The notes: generated by a model not told the origin, from the letters alone. DNA of 64,000 bases from JBFWNG01 sp050251195 (GCA_050251195.1 JBFWNG010000004.1:222986-286985), one strand, 5' to 3'. Shown: positions 44,447-53,923, counted from the stretch's first letter. Program-made: numbers and translations.

Positions 44447-45133
44447 CTATTGCTCGTAAGTAAATCCTCCCAAAACTAGGAAATCTGGTCTATGCTCTAA
44501 CCTGCCGAGAAACGGCTTGCTTACGCCGACATACAAATGTCCTTCAGATGGGCGACCCGAGTAGAGTTCGGAGCGGTGTTCTAGAACTTTTACGGACGCT
44601 CCCACAGAGAGTTCGCTAAAAACTGTTTTTGCTGCCGAATTCAAGAAGAGATCGGTAATGGGCCCGGCGTATAATAGGACGTCGTCGTTGTCGAAGAGAG
44701 GATAGTAAACCTTCACATTTCCCGCCGAGAGAACAAAAATCGCAAGTAGCTTTTGCCACGATAGGGGTTCGTTAGCTAAGCGCAGATAGTAGTGTGCCGG
44801 TAGCAGGAAAAATAGAAGAGAGTTTTCGGAAATTAGACTGTCGTTGTAAAGTTCCCCGTCCTTGTTCCCCTTTTTGTTCCCTGGATAAGGCACAAAGGAT
44901 TCGTTAAAGAGTGAATACTTGAGAAAAGCCTTGGAACCGAGAATGGGAACCCCCATTTCCATACCGATGCGTAAACCCCAATTATGAGAAATTTCGCCGT
45001 ACCCCGACTCCCGTATCGGCCAATAATTGATAGGAGTTTTGGCTGCAACTTCAGGTTCTGCACTTTTCGATGAGGTTGCGGCTAAACCTAGGCTGAACGA
45101 GCCAATGGCATAAATTAGACGTAAAAATTTCAT
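44447..45133 (-). CDS. Secreted, probably outer-membrane protein
   Basis: 228 residues; signal peptide ends near KSAEPE. The mature protein has tyrosine-rich strands (GYGEISHNWGLRIGMEMGVP, SLLFFLLPAHYYLRLA, LYVGVSKPFLGRLEHRPDFLVLGGFTYE) and looks like a beta-barrel. No family recognised. The glycine-zipper lipoprotein gene upstream is 33 bases away and may share its transcript. Confidence 0.7.
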   Translation of the reverse strand: MKFLRLIYAIGSFSLGLAATSSKSAEPEVAAKTPINYWPIRESGYGEISHNWGLRIGMEMGVPILGSKAFLKYSLFNESFVPYPGNKKGNKDGELYNDSLISENSLLFFLLPAHYYLRLANEPLSWQKLLAIFVLSAGNVKVYYPLFDNDDVLLYAGPITDLFLNSAAKTVFSELSVGASVKVLEHRSELYSGRPSEGHLYVGVSKPFLGRLEHRPDFLVLGGFTYEQ

Positions 45134-45166
45134 ACGTTTATGGTCTCTGCTGTGAGTGGTAATCGC

Positions 45167-45841
45167 TTAAGTCCGTTTAACGCCAACATCTTGGCAATCC
45201 TTTTCCTCGTCATCAAAGCACAGCGTCAGGGACTTGAGCGACTCGCGCTTTTCCGAAAGCTCGAACAGAATTCTTTTGCGCACATAGAGACCCGCTGCAA
45301 TTTTGATATCGTTGTTAAGTATATGATCGGGACCGTACACGAAGGTTTGACCGTACTGCAAGCGATCGCGAGCGCTCGCCATGTCTCGCACGTTACCAGC
45401 AATGCCTGCACCCGCTGCCGCTCCAAATCCGACGCCCGCTAAGTCCGCATTGCCCGTAGCAGCGCCTGCCACGGCCAATGCAAGACCACCGAGTGCGATG
45501 CCCGCGAGGGCGACATCCCGATTATGGTACTCGTCGTTTAGATTTGATTTCAGATTGGCGAGGTAATCGTTAACGTCCGTAGGAGAGAGAACGTTGGCCC
45601 CCGATTTGTTCAAAACTTTGTAGACTTTCACCGTCTTCCAAGTGCTATCGGTGTTTTCGAGGCTGCAAGAAATCGTTTCATAATTCCCCGCGCTTAGAGT
45701 CGCGTCCCTTCCGCAACTCAAAAGAAGTCCTCCTTTTTTTGTCGGTAAGGGCTCGCCGTGATGTGTGGTAACGCACCCTTGTTGAAGAATGTTTATGCTA
45801 ACGATTGTGATGGAACAGAGAAGATAATTCGAAGTTTTCAT
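45167..45841 (-). CDS. Lipoprotein with glycine-zipper segment
   Basis: 224 residues from the ATG at 45841 (AGGAGACCTTTTT before it). Lipobox LQQGC is weak but a Cys follows a signal helix. The middle (about 113-150) is Gly/Ala-rich (ALAGIALGGLALAVAGAATG, then GVGFGAAAGAGIAGNV), a glycine-zipper type sequence able to insert in a membrane. The C-terminus has an acidic stretch (DDEEKDCQD). Function unknown. Confidence 0.7.
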   Translation of the reverse strand: MKTSNYLLCSITIVSINILQQGCVTTHHGEPLPTKKGGLLLSCGRDATLSAGNYETISCSLENTDSTWKTVKVYKVLNKSGANVLSPTDVNDYLANLKSNLNDEYHNRDVALAGIALGGLALAVAGAATGNADLAGVGFGAAAGAGIAGNVRDMASARDRLQYGQTFVYGPDHILNNDIKIAAGLYVRKRILFELSEKRESLKSLTLCFDDEEKDCQDVGVKRT

Positions 45842-46004
45842 AAAAAGGTCTCCTGGATATTGACGCATCCCGCCCTTCCAGGAACTATGCCATGTCCTAA
45901 TACATTGATATCACGTCATACAACTTTACTATCTGCATCTTATGTCATCGGACGGATACAGCTCACTTTAGGCACCTGAGGTGAGTAGGAAGCACTGGGC
46001 CTTG

Positions 46005-47852
46005 CTATTTGTGAAGATGCTTTAACGCAATCGCTGTGAGATCTTGCGGATGGAACGGCTTGCACAGAAAGTCAGTAAACCCGTTCCGGATGCACTTGCT
46101 TCTTTCTTCGTCGCTTGCATGGGCTGTTAGGGCGACGACAGGCGAGCTTATTCCCATGTTTCGCATAATCTTTATTGCCTCATGCCCGTCGAGTTCGGGC
46201 ATCTTGATATCCATGAAAATCAGATCGAATTTTTGATTTTGTACACTTCGAACGGCTTCGCTGCCGTTGGTTGCTTGGGAGATTTCGCCGCCAGCCTTAG
46301 TCAGAATTATGGATATCAAATCTCGAATATCTTCCGTATCTTCGACGACAAGTATCCTGCCCTGAAAGCGTGTGATATTTCGTTGTTTTGGCTGCTCGGA
46401 ATTTTGCGGTTGGGCACCTTGTTGCGAAAGCGGGAGGGAGAATACGAAGGTGCTTCCTCGTCCTGTCACGGATCGTTCTAGCTTTAATTCCCCGCCAAGG
46501 AGTTGGGCGATCTTTGCGGCGACCGAAAGACCCAGGCCAGAACCGGTGCGAGATTGTACCTTCGCCGTTTGTCCCCGTGTGAACGGTTCAAAAAGCGTCT
46601 TTCGCGTTTCTTCTTCAATGCCGATGCCCGTGTCAGCTACGCGGATATGAAGGAAATCCTCATCAGCCTCAACCGAAACCGTAATCGAACCGCTGTCGGT
46701 ATATTTTATTGCGTTGCTTAACAAATTCAACAACACCTGCCGGAATTTTTGCAGATCGCTTGTGAAGTAGGTAGGCAACGAATCATCAAATAGAATATTG
46801 AGACTGAGAGACTTGTCCTTTATTTCTTGGGCGTGCAAGTCAATTACGGACTCTATCTCCTTGCGGATAGGAATCGTCACGAAAAATGTTTTATCAGGAG
46901 CGGTTTCGAGCCGAGCAAGCTCCAATAGATCGTTGACGAGTCTGATAAGGTGTTCACTCTGCCTCGTAAGGGCGTCGATATACTTGCGTACCTGTGCAGG
47001 GATGGCATTGTCTCGTGACAACATTTGAGCATAGCCGAAAATAGAGGTAATCGGAGTTCTGATCTCGTGACTGGCGTTAGCCAGAAACTCGGTTTTTGCT
47101 TTGTTAGCCGCTTCGGCATTGTCTCTTTCAATTTCAAGAGTCTTTGTCCTCTGAACAGCCTGGAGCTGAGCTTCTATTTCGGAAATGAGCTTCTTGTTTT
47201 GATTACCCAGTAAAATGTTTCGCACGACGACCTTGTTGAGGCTCTGGCCTAACTTCACCATGGAAAGGAGATAGAAAATGACGATGGCCATCATCGACCA
47301 ATAAAGTTCTCCCCCTCTCGTAAAAAGAGTGACTATAAGGGGAAGAAGGGCAGGCCATAGGAAAGCATTAACCGCAGTAAGCGACGTCGCATAGGCAACG
47401 ACGGCTCCCGAGCACATTCCGCCAAGCAGGAACAAACAAAGGGCCTGTATGGCAACCGAGCCGTTTTCAAAAAACGTCGAGCCGAGCATTCCCCAAAGAA
47501 GCCCCGATACCAATATCATGCTGCATGCAATGCGATGCCAAAGTATGTATTGCGCCTCTCCCATATTACCTTGGCGAGACTTCTTGTTCCAAAGAGGACC
47601 AAGGATCAGCATCCGGAAGAGCGAGTGCACCACAACAAAGGAATACCAGACTATACCCTCTGAGCGGTCAATGACATCTCGGCTTAGATAGAAAAAAAAC
47701 GTTGCATTGATTAAAGCGGCTACCCAGGCGGTTCGGCTTTGCCTGTATAGAAGTTCGGTTTTGATGCGGTAAAACTCGGGTCGCTGATCGGGCGGAGCCA
47801 GGACGTCATTATTAGCTCTGGCGAGCTTTCGCAACGAAGACGTCCAACCCAT
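46005..47852 (-). CDS. Hybrid histidine kinase with six-helix membrane domain
   Basis: 615 residues. Six membrane helices (about 40-205, MASE-like) with short loops, coiled coil, HisKA (FLANASHEIRTPITSIFGY), HATPase (NLLSNAIKYTD, VADTGIGI, GSGLGLSVAAK) and a C-terminal receiver with VVEDTEDIR and phospho-Asp in FMDIKMPELDG, Lys in CKPFHP. Everything needed for phosphorelay is intact; an external phosphotransfer protein is required. It stands alone on the leftward strand. Confidence 0.92.
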   Translation of the reverse strand: MGWTSSLRKLARANNDVLAPPDQRPEFYRIKTELLYRQSRTAWVAALINATFFFYLSRDVIDRSEGIVWYSFVVVHSLFRMLILGPLWNKKSRQGNMGEAQYILWHRIACSMILVSGLLWGMLGSTFFENGSVAIQALCLFLLGGMCSGAVVAYATSLTAVNAFLWPALLPLIVTLFTRGGELYWSMMAIVIFYLLSMVKLGQSLNKVVVRNILLGNQNKKLISEIEAQLQAVQRTKTLEIERDNAEAANKAKTEFLANASHEIRTPITSIFGYAQMLSRDNAIPAQVRKYIDALTRQSEHLIRLVNDLLELARLETAPDKTFFVTIPIRKEIESVIDLHAQEIKDKSLSLNILFDDSLPTYFTSDLQKFRQVLLNLLSNAIKYTDSGSITVSVEADEDFLHIRVADTGIGIEEETRKTLFEPFTRGQTAKVQSRTGSGLGLSVAAKIAQLLGGELKLERSVTGRGSTFVFSLPLSQQGAQPQNSEQPKQRNITRFQGRILVVEDTEDIRDLISIILTKAGGEISQATNGSEAVRSVQNQKFDLIFMDIKMPELDGHEAIKIMRNMGISSPVVALTAHASDEERSKCIRNGFTDFLCKPFHPQDLTAIALKHLHK

Positions 47853-47879
47853 TTCTACAGCCTGCCGGTAAATTGTAAA

Positions 47880-48031
47880 CTATAAAAAATTGTAGCACAT
47901 CCCGCTGAGGGAAGCGACGAGCTAGTCCCAGTTCTTACAACGATGATGCTGTCAAGCAAGAAGAAACAGGCGTTGCAGCCCTGACGATCTGACCTGCGCC
48001 TTCGGCCCAAAAACGGCCGAAGGCGCTTTTT
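47880..48031 (+). ncRNA. Candidate small RNA ended by an orphan terminator
   Basis: GCGCCTTCGGCC and GGCCGAAGGCGC (47996-48026) form a perfect 12-pair stem with a seven-base loop, followed by TTTTT. It reads rightward, but there is no rightward gene upstream for several kb, and the leftward kinase begins at 47852. So something between about 47880 and the terminator is probably transcribed. The 5' end is not defined; no clear promoter is seen. Not recognised as 6S, SRP or tmRNA. Confidence 0.4.
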
Positions 48032-48151
48032 GCGTCTAGGATGATCAAAATATAGGCATGACATGTCTTTTACTTTTTTTGAAAGAGATAGCGTTTGTTC
48101 TTAACTTAATTTACAATTTACCTACATTCCCATAGCGAGGCTTGTAACAGA

Positions 48152-48778
48152 ATGTTTGGTCGTCTCCTTCCACAAGAATACGGATTCTTCGATTTTTTTA
48201 AAGAGAGTGCTGATCTGATGGTCAACTCGATGTTGGAATTCCGGCGCATGCTGGACTACCCCACCGAAATGGGGAGCCGTTCGCAGACTATCAAAGATCT
48301 CGAACATAAAGCGGATGAAGTAACGCACAAGACGATGACGCTTTTGCACAAGACCTTCATCACTCCCATCGACCGGGAAGAAATTCATTTACTCATTAAG
48401 TCGCTTGACGATATCGTGGATTTTATTGACGCTTCGGCTCAACGCATACACCTCTACAAGATCGGTGTCGTACCAAAACCGATGAGGGACCTCACGGAGG
48501 TAACTCTTGAGTCTGTTGAGCTCGTGAAGAAAGTGGTAGTGCTACTGCCCAATCTTAAGAATAGTAAGGAAATCCTTCCTATTTGCATTGAGATCAATAG
48601 GCTCGAAAATCAGGCCGATAACATACTGCGCGATGCCGTTGCCACTCTCTTCAGTGACGAAGAGGACCTTCGCCTCGTGATAAAGCTTAAAGAGATCTAC
48701 GAGCTCATGGAAACTATAACTGACCGCTGCGAAGACGTTGCCAATATTATCGAAACGATTGTTCTCGAGCATTCATGA
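48152..48778 (+). CDS. DUF47 / PhoU-like phosphate transport accessory protein
   Basis: 208 residues, the usual size, nearly all helical. The family pattern is seen: FFDFFKESADLM, KDLEHKADEVTHKTMTLLHKTFITPIDREEI (the E..AD....... and ITPIDREDI signature), RLENQADNILRDAV and the C-terminal ITDRCEDVANIIE. Binds the PiT permease and is thought to tune phosphate uptake. Next gene overlaps by four bases (ATGA) and is the permease. Confidence 0.93.
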   Translation: MFGRLLPQEYGFFDFFKESADLMVNSMLEFRRMLDYPTEMGSRSQTIKDLEHKADEVTHKTMTLLHKTFITPIDREEIHLLIKSLDDIVDFIDASAQRIHLYKIGVVPKPMRDLTEVTLESVELVKKVVVLLPNLKNSKEILPICIEINRLENQADNILRDAVATLFSDEEDLRLVIKLKEIYELMETITDRCEDVANIIETIVLEHS

Positions 48779-49782
48779 TGGAACATAGCTACGCCCTCAT
48801 AGGTGTTGTCATCGGCCTTGCGTTGATATTTGATTTTATCAACGGCTTCCACGACGCCGCGAATTCTATCGCGACCGTTGTGTCAACCCGGGTTCTCCGT
48901 CCGCGCACCGCTGTGTGGTGGGCGGCGTTTTTCAACTTCATTGCGTTTCTTGTTTTCGGAGATCACGTTGCGAGCACCATTGGCAAGGGGATTGTTGACC
49001 CTTCCGTTGTTGATCCCATGATGCTCTGTGCAGCACTTGTAGGCGCGATAATCTGGAATCTCATCACGTGGTACTACGGGATCCCTTCGAGTTCGTCGCA
49101 CGCCCTGATAGGTGGAATGGCGGGAGCTGCGGTCGCCAAAACGGGCGTCCATGCTTTGGTAGGCATGGGGCTACTCAAGATAGCGGTCTCGATCGTGACG
49201 TCGCCATTGTTAGGCTTTATACTTGCCTTTGCTCTTTTTATCATCGTAGCTCGGCTTGCTTATCGATTTCACGCCAAACGCGTTAACCGGGCATCGCGTA
49301 GATTGCAGTTGGTATCGGCGGCTTTGTACAGCTTAGGGCACGGCGGCAACGACGCTCAAAAAACGATGGGTATTATCACTGTTCTTCTCTTCTCCACGGG
49401 ATACCTTACCGGTGAGTTCCACGTGCCGTTATGGGTGGTTTTGATCTGTCATGCCGCCATGGGGCTTGGAACGTTGTTTGGCGGTTGGAGAATTGTCGAG
49501 ACCATGGGCATGAAAATCACGAAACTTCGACCGATCGGCGGGTTTTGCGCCGAGACATCCGGTGCTCTGACCCTCTTTTTGGCAACAAGTCTTGGATTGC
49601 CCGTATCGACCACACACACCATCTCCGGTTCCATCATGGGTGTAGGCGCGGTGAACAAAATCTCTGCGGTACGCTGGGGCGTTGCTGAACGTATCGTTTG
49701 GGCATGGATCATCACCATTCCTCTCTCAGCTGCTATGTCTGGGGCAATGTTTTGGATCCTCGACGCAGCTATCGGTCCCTAG
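48775..49782 (+). CDS. pitA: Low-affinity phosphate permease, PiT family
   Basis: 335 residues. Ten or so membrane helices. The two signature segments of the family are both seen: GFHDAANSIAT near 23-33 and the matching GHGGNDAQKTMG near 190, plus WNLITWYYGIPSSSSHALIG and GLPVSTTHTISGSIMG. Moves inorganic phosphate with a proton or Na+ into the cytoplasm. Coupled to the DUF47 gene. Confidence 0.95.
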   Translation: MMEHSYALIGVVIGLALIFDFINGFHDAANSIATVVSTRVLRPRTAVWWAAFFNFIAFLVFGDHVASTIGKGIVDPSVVDPMMLCAALVGAIIWNLITWYYGIPSSSSHALIGGMAGAAVAKTGVHALVGMGLLKIAVSIVTSPLLGFILAFALFIIVARLAYRFHAKRVNRASRRLQLVSAALYSLGHGGNDAQKTMGIITVLLFSTGYLTGEFHVPLWVVLICHAAMGLGTLFGGWRIVETMGMKITKLRPIGGFCAETSGALTLFLATSLGLPVSTTHTISGSIMGVGAVNKISAVRWGVAERIVWAWIITIPLSAAMSGAMFWILDAAIGP

Positions 49783-49862
49783 CTCGCTCATTTTTAACTC
49801 TTGACGCTAAAACTTCAGGATGAGAAAATTTCTTTCTTAACTGAATTTGCAAAGGAGTATGT

Positions 49863-50267
49863 ATGCGAAAAGGATCTTTGCTTGCTGTAGCTCTCATGGT
49901 CGGTGCTTCATCATTCGGCCACGCTGCTGAAATCAACTGTGGTTTCTATTACGGCAACTCTGACGATAGCGTAAATGATCAAGGTGCATTTACAGTGCCC
50001 GAGGAAGGCGGTTCGTTTGACTATACAAAAAACGGCCGGGATTTACATTTTCTCGTGATTAAAGACGATAAGGGCGGCTATCTGCATGCAATTGCTGACG
50101 GTGCAAAATCTTCCCCGTATGACGCAGCGAGTCCAGTTATCGGCAACCAAGGTTGGGTAGCGACAAGCGACATGTTTGACCAACAGATGTTCTTCTCGGC
50201 GTTTGGATGTTCGCTAACTGGCGCGGCTCCAAAAGTTGATTTCAACATGTTTAAAGCGCACATGTAA
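49863..50267 (+). CDS. Small secreted protein of unknown function
   Basis: 134 residues; signal peptide ends GHAAEI. Mature part begins with a Cys and Tyr-rich segment (NCGFYYGN) and has a second Cys near the end (AFGCSLTG), likely a disulfide. A beta-rich layout. AAAGGAGTAT before the ATG is a strong ribosome site. A bidirectional terminator follows. Confidence 0.75.
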   Translation: MRKGSLLAVALMVGASSFGHAAEINCGFYYGNSDDSVNDQGAFTVPEEGGSFDYTKNGRDLHFLVIKDDKGGYLHAIADGAKSSPYDAASPVIGNQGWVATSDMFDQQMFFSAFGCSLTGAAPKVDFNMFKAHM

Positions 50268-50300
50268 TACCTCGATTATTTCTTGTTACTTCCACAAAGA

Positions 50301-50335
50301 AAGAGCGGTGAACTTTCGTCCACCGCTCTTTTGAT
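50301..50335. terminator. Intrinsic terminator between convergent genes
   Basis: AAGAGCGGTG and CACCGCTCTT form a perfect ten-pair stem with a ten-base loop. Plus strand continues TTGATTT; the minus strand continues TCTTTG. Ends the gene at 49863 and probably the leftward one at 50360. Confidence 0.85.
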
Positions 50336-50359
50336 TTCTACTTTCAATATTTCCGAATC

Positions 50360-51085
50360 TCAGTTTTCGGTTCTTAAGAAATACTTATAATACTCTTCGT
50401 CCGGGATAGGATTGCCTTCTTGTGAACCCTTGGAAACTGTACCGGTCGTGCTATCAACCGTGAAGTAGGTTGAGTTTGAAGCAATGCATCCTGCGGGGCA
50501 GTCACCCCAGCCAATGGTGAACACATAATCACCTTCGGCTGTTTTGCTAACATCGAATGCGCCCATTCCAAGCATGCTGTTTGCTTCTGCATATTTAAGC
50601 GCGGAGACTTCGCCAAATTCCTTCGCGACCACAAATGGGTTTTCGTATTGAGAATAGTGAAGGATATAGGCTTTGTCGAAAAGCTTCTCGAGTGATGTTG
50701 CTTTGTATTTCTGTACAAGAGCCTTAATTGCATCGTTGCCCAAGTCGACAACTGGCGTGATAACAAGCGTCGTGGAACCTTGAGGAAAAAGAGGAGCCAA
50801 AACTGCTTCGTACTCGTCCGATGTTCCAATGATAATTTCGCCTAAAGCCGCTGATGGGGGAAGTGAAAAAGCCTTTTTGCCTTCGTCCGTCAGTTTCTGG
50901 TCGAAAATAAGCGTGAGGTCCTTCGTGATTGCTTCTTTTTTGGTTGCATACTCTTCGCTTTGGAAGCTGATAAGGTGATTTTCCAAAACGAGGATGCGCG
51001 TTGCGGTGGTCTCAATGCTGGTTTCGCCGGCAAAAGCGTTTGCGGCAACAGCCAGTCCTAACAGTGTCGATTTCAAGAATTTCAT
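50360..51085 (-). CDS. Secreted protein with GWGDCPAGC motif
   Basis: 241 residues; signal peptide ends NAFAGE. The C-terminal third carries IGWGDCPAGCIASNSTYFTV, a pattern of two close Cys after GWGD that is known in secreted proteins of uncertain role in delta-like bacteria. The rest is helical. It has the candidate 16-bp operator at 51147-51162, 62 bases upstream of its start. Confidence 0.75.
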   Translation of the reverse strand: MKFLKSTLLGLAVAANAFAGETSIETTATRILVLENHLISFQSEEYATKKEAITKDLTLIFDQKLTDEGKKAFSLPPSAALGEIIIGTSDEYEAVLAPLFPQGSTTLVITPVVDLGNDAIKALVQKYKATSLEKLFDKAYILHYSQYENPFVVAKEFGEVSALKYAEANSMLGMGAFDVSKTAEGDYVFTIGWGDCPAGCIASNSTYFTVDSTTGTVSKGSQEGNPIPDEEYYKYFLRTEN

Positions 51086-51146
51086 GGGGAATCCTTTAGA
51101 AAAGTTGGAGGTGGTCTATAGCATGGGGTTCGAGAAGAGTGAAGGC

Positions 51147-51162
51147 TTGGACGGCCAGTCAA
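51147..51162 (-). promoter_or_regulatory. Candidate operator upstream of the 50360 gene
   Basis: TTGGACGGCCAGTCAA: palindromic in plan (TTGNCNGGCCNGNCAA) and sharing GGCCAGTCAA with the sites at 13872 and 38352. Lies 62 bases before the start codon. Confidence 0.45.
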
Positions 51163-51243
51163 TAAAGAAAGAAAGGTAAAGGAAAGTCGTTACCTTCCTT
51201 CCTTTACCCTTAAAGGTCATTTAAACTAAGTCATTTCAGCTGA

Positions 51244-51774
51244 TTAAAGGCCACGACCATGTCCAGGGCGACCTATTTCGCGGCGATGAAGTCGTTCGAT
51301 GAACTTCATACATCGGTAGGCGGCAAGGCGTTGATCAGGCGTAACGATATCGTAGAGTATCTTCGTTTTGAACCCGATCTTCGCTCCGATTACGTTGGTC
51401 ACACCGTCGCGAATCTGATTGCCTACAGTTTCGGCGTCAGTTCGTAGTGTTGCCGAATCAGTCACGGTGTGATCGTAGGTCAGTTTTGCTATCTTCACTT
51501 GGGCTTTCAAGGTGATCAATTCTTTTCGGAATTCAAAAATTGCATCCTTTAACGCTGCCTTTTGCTCAGGCGCCAAGTTTACTTCCGCGCATGGACCCAT
51601 TGGTCTTACTGGCGGCGCTCCTGGCTCATTGTCTGGATTTAGCCCAAACATGGTTTGGTATGGGGCAATTTCCTTATCAACTTCTTTGGCGGTATTCGCA
51701 TTGGGTGACTCCGCCGCAAATGCCAACACGCTGCTTGTGGACATTATCAATCCTAGTACAAACTTTAGCTTCAT
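51244..51774 (-). CDS. Periplasmic Spy/CpxP-like protein
   Basis: 176 residues; signal peptide ends AFAAES. Helical, with an LAPEQKAALKDAIFEF segment (LTxxQ type) near 68 and a second one, IVTPDQRLAAYRCM, near 144. This double LTPxQ-like motif is the mark of CpxP/Spy/ZraP proteins, which protect envelope proteins or bind metals. A single Cys in each half. The C-terminus is His/Arg/Gly-rich (GRPGHGRGL), which might bind metal. No cpx two-component pair is adjacent. Confidence 0.75.
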   Translation of the reverse strand: MKLKFVLGLIMSTSSVLAFAAESPNANTAKEVDKEIAPYQTMFGLNPDNEPGAPPVRPMGPCAEVNLAPEQKAALKDAIFEFRKELITLKAQVKIAKLTYDHTVTDSATLRTDAETVGNQIRDGVTNVIGAKIGFKTKILYDIVTPDQRLAAYRCMKFIERLHRREIGRPGHGRGL

Positions 51775-51890
51775 GGTTAACTCCTTTAGAAGGTTTTAAA
51801 GAACCGATTTACCTCCGAAAGCAAGAACCGTTCCTCGCATTAGCCTAATTTCACTTGAGCTTATTGGCGGTTGGTAGTGCGTAAAAAAAC

Positions 51891-51921
51891 AAAACCCCCA
51901 TGCAAGCATAGGGGTTTTTTT
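51891..51921. terminator. Bidirectional terminator
   Basis: AAACCCCCATGC pairs with GCATAGGGGTTT around a two-base loop (one mismatch), with T-runs on both strands. Ends the leftward gene at 51939 and could stop reading from the other side. Confidence 0.75.
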
Positions 51922-51938
51922 ATATTAGAAAACGGTTA

Positions 51939-53600
51939 TTAATTGCCGGATTGGCGTAATTCCATGCGGTAGCTTACGGACCCGATGACGTAACTCATGC
52001 CTATCGAGGTGAGGCAGTCTGCGTTCTCGCTGCAGTCCAAATAAACTTTGTCGGAGTCGATGAACTCGTAAGTGAAGAGTCCGTCTTCAAAGGTTCCGGT
52101 CCTGTCTTCACCGCTATCGGTGTTGACGTGAACGTCGGACTTATCTTCGTCGCCGAAGTTCAAGTCGATACCCACTTCGGAGAGCATGCGGTCGATTGCT
52201 GCGGTATCTTCGACTTCGCGGTATTCCTCAGCGGCTTTGTCGTAGAACAAAAACTTCGCTTCAAACTTCGTTGCCTTGCCGTTGTCGTCAACAGTTACCT
52301 TGAAAGAAGGCACGTAAACGATTGGGTTGCCGTCGGCGTCAAAGGGCCGTGCGGAGGCGAGGTCGAAAGAACCTGCAGTGTCCCCGTCCACTTTAAGTTC
52401 CCAGATACCTTCTGGAACTTCGCCGTTTATGCCGCCCCAGCCGAGCTGGTATTCGGAGTTGTTAGGTTGTTCAACAGCGTCGTCATTGCGGATATACACG
52501 CCGCTCATGCTATTGCCGCCAGCCATACAAGAAACGCCTTCGTATTGTGAGTCACGAGTCAATAATCCTTCGTTGCTAAACGGGCTATCGGAGTTGATGA
52601 CGATCTCCTCGTCGCCTGATGTAATTTCTTCGGGCGGTAGGAACGTTAACTCAGAACGCGACGCATTCGCATTGGATGCTGCCGCAGTCGGGCAAACGTC
52701 ATCGAACCCGGCGCCAATGTCGTTAACGCCAATATAAAAGCCTGCTCCGATGTATTCGAGTCCGGTTGGCGTAGAAAATTGGTTTGTCACAGCGGCGACA
52801 TCGTCCGTTGTCCATCCAAACCAAGGGGTGATCTCGGCGGGCTGGTTGCCGTCTTCGTCAGCGTTCATCCAATAGTTCTTTATGACTTTAAGAGTTCCGC
52901 TCAACGAGGCAAACTCTTTTATCGCTTCTCCGCTCATATTGAAATTGTCTTCGCCCGCTTCAAGCTCTGCCACTGCCTCGTCGCCATCTCCGGAAATCAG
53001 ACCAAGGTTGAGGTTGGTTTTAATAGCGTCGCTGGGAAGACCGAGCATGTTCGCGCCGCCTGTTGGCAGACCGATGAATTGGAAGCTTTGTGCTTCCGCA
53101 ACTTTGTCGCCGGATTTATCCATTGAAACCATCACGTAGGTGCTGCCGCCTCGTTTTTCTGTCTCTTCGACTAACTCATCTATTTGCTCAATCAGTTCGT
53201 CATCGTCCATGGCATCAATTTCTTCTTCATATTGAGGTAAAGCTTCTTTTACCAAGTCGCGGTCGATCGTGCCATCGCCTGGCGAAGCTTGTTTAAGTTT
53301 TTCCAGCGAATCGTTCAAATTGCCCACGGCGAGTGAGAACGAGCCGTCTGCTGCCACTGCTATCTCTTCAGGGATGTCCGAGACGCCCCTTGCGTCTAAT
53401 GTAAAGAGAAGTATCGTTTTCTCTGCGTCCACCAATGCGGTGGAAGTCACAGCGAGTTGGCCTGCAACCACAACCTCGCCTTCTTCTGCGGTTGCTGTGC
53501 TCTTACTGGCACTCTTTTTGTCTTTCTTTTTGGTGCACGCCATGGAGCCTGTTAACATCGCAAGCAACACCGCGCTAGATATAAGGGAAGTCTTTAACAT
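51939..53600 (-). CDS. Large acidic lipoprotein
   Basis: 553 residues from the ATG at 53600 (GAGGAGTTAATT before it). Lipobox GSMAC with Lys-rich start (TKKKDKKSASK). The protein is very acidic, with a helical stretch (EEEIDAMDDDELIEQIDELVEETE) near 130-150 and a beta C-terminal half with a Cys pair in DCSENADC. No enzyme motif or family seen. The neighbour upstream (53924) is divergent. Confidence 0.78.
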   Translation of the reverse strand: MLKTSLISSAVLLAMLTGSMACTKKKDKKSASKSTATAEEGEVVVAGQLAVTSTALVDAEKTILLFTLDARGVSDIPEEIAVAADGSFSLAVGNLNDSLEKLKQASPGDGTIDRDLVKEALPQYEEEIDAMDDDELIEQIDELVEETEKRGGSTYVMVSMDKSGDKVAEAQSFQFIGLPTGGANMLGLPSDAIKTNLNLGLISGDGDEAVAELEAGEDNFNMSGEAIKEFASLSGTLKVIKNYWMNADEDGNQPAEITPWFGWTTDDVAAVTNQFSTPTGLEYIGAGFYIGVNDIGAGFDDVCPTAAASNANASRSELTFLPPEEITSGDEEIVINSDSPFSNEGLLTRDSQYEGVSCMAGGNSMSGVYIRNDDAVEQPNNSEYQLGWGGINGEVPEGIWELKVDGDTAGSFDLASARPFDADGNPIVYVPSFKVTVDDNGKATKFEAKFLFYDKAAEEYREVEDTAAIDRMLSEVGIDLNFGDEDKSDVHVNTDSGEDRTGTFEDGLFTYEFIDSDKVYLDCSENADCLTSIGMSYVIGSVSYRMELRQSGN

Positions 53601-53787
53601 AATTAACTCCTCATTCATGGAACCTAAACTCGATCGGCCGTCTTGAATCCGTCTTGAGTAAGAATCAGTTGTGAAGAAAAAAGGAAAGGTTTTGTGTTCA
53701 AAAACAACCCGTTATCGAAGCTTATTAATACATGTGGCCAGACGCATTTTCGCGAATCGTGGCGGGGCGCGGCCTTTGCGGGTATAT

Positions 53788-53816
53788 TTAACGTAACTAG
53801 CTGTATTTTTTATGAT
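53788..53816 (+). promoter_or_regulatory. Candidate promoter upstream of the 53924 gene
   Basis: TTAACG and TATGAT are 17 bases apart, about 108 bases before the ATG. It lies in the 323-base gap 53601-53923 between divergent genes, where I see nothing else but an A-rich run at 53850. Confidence 0.4.
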
Positions 53817-53923
53817 AATTCACCATCGTTAAAGTAGGTTTTTTGAGTGGAGTTTAAAAAAACTTCGCCGGGCGCAGGAGTAGTTCTCATTTTGGCCGAG
53901 AAGGAACTCATACAGAGGGTTAT

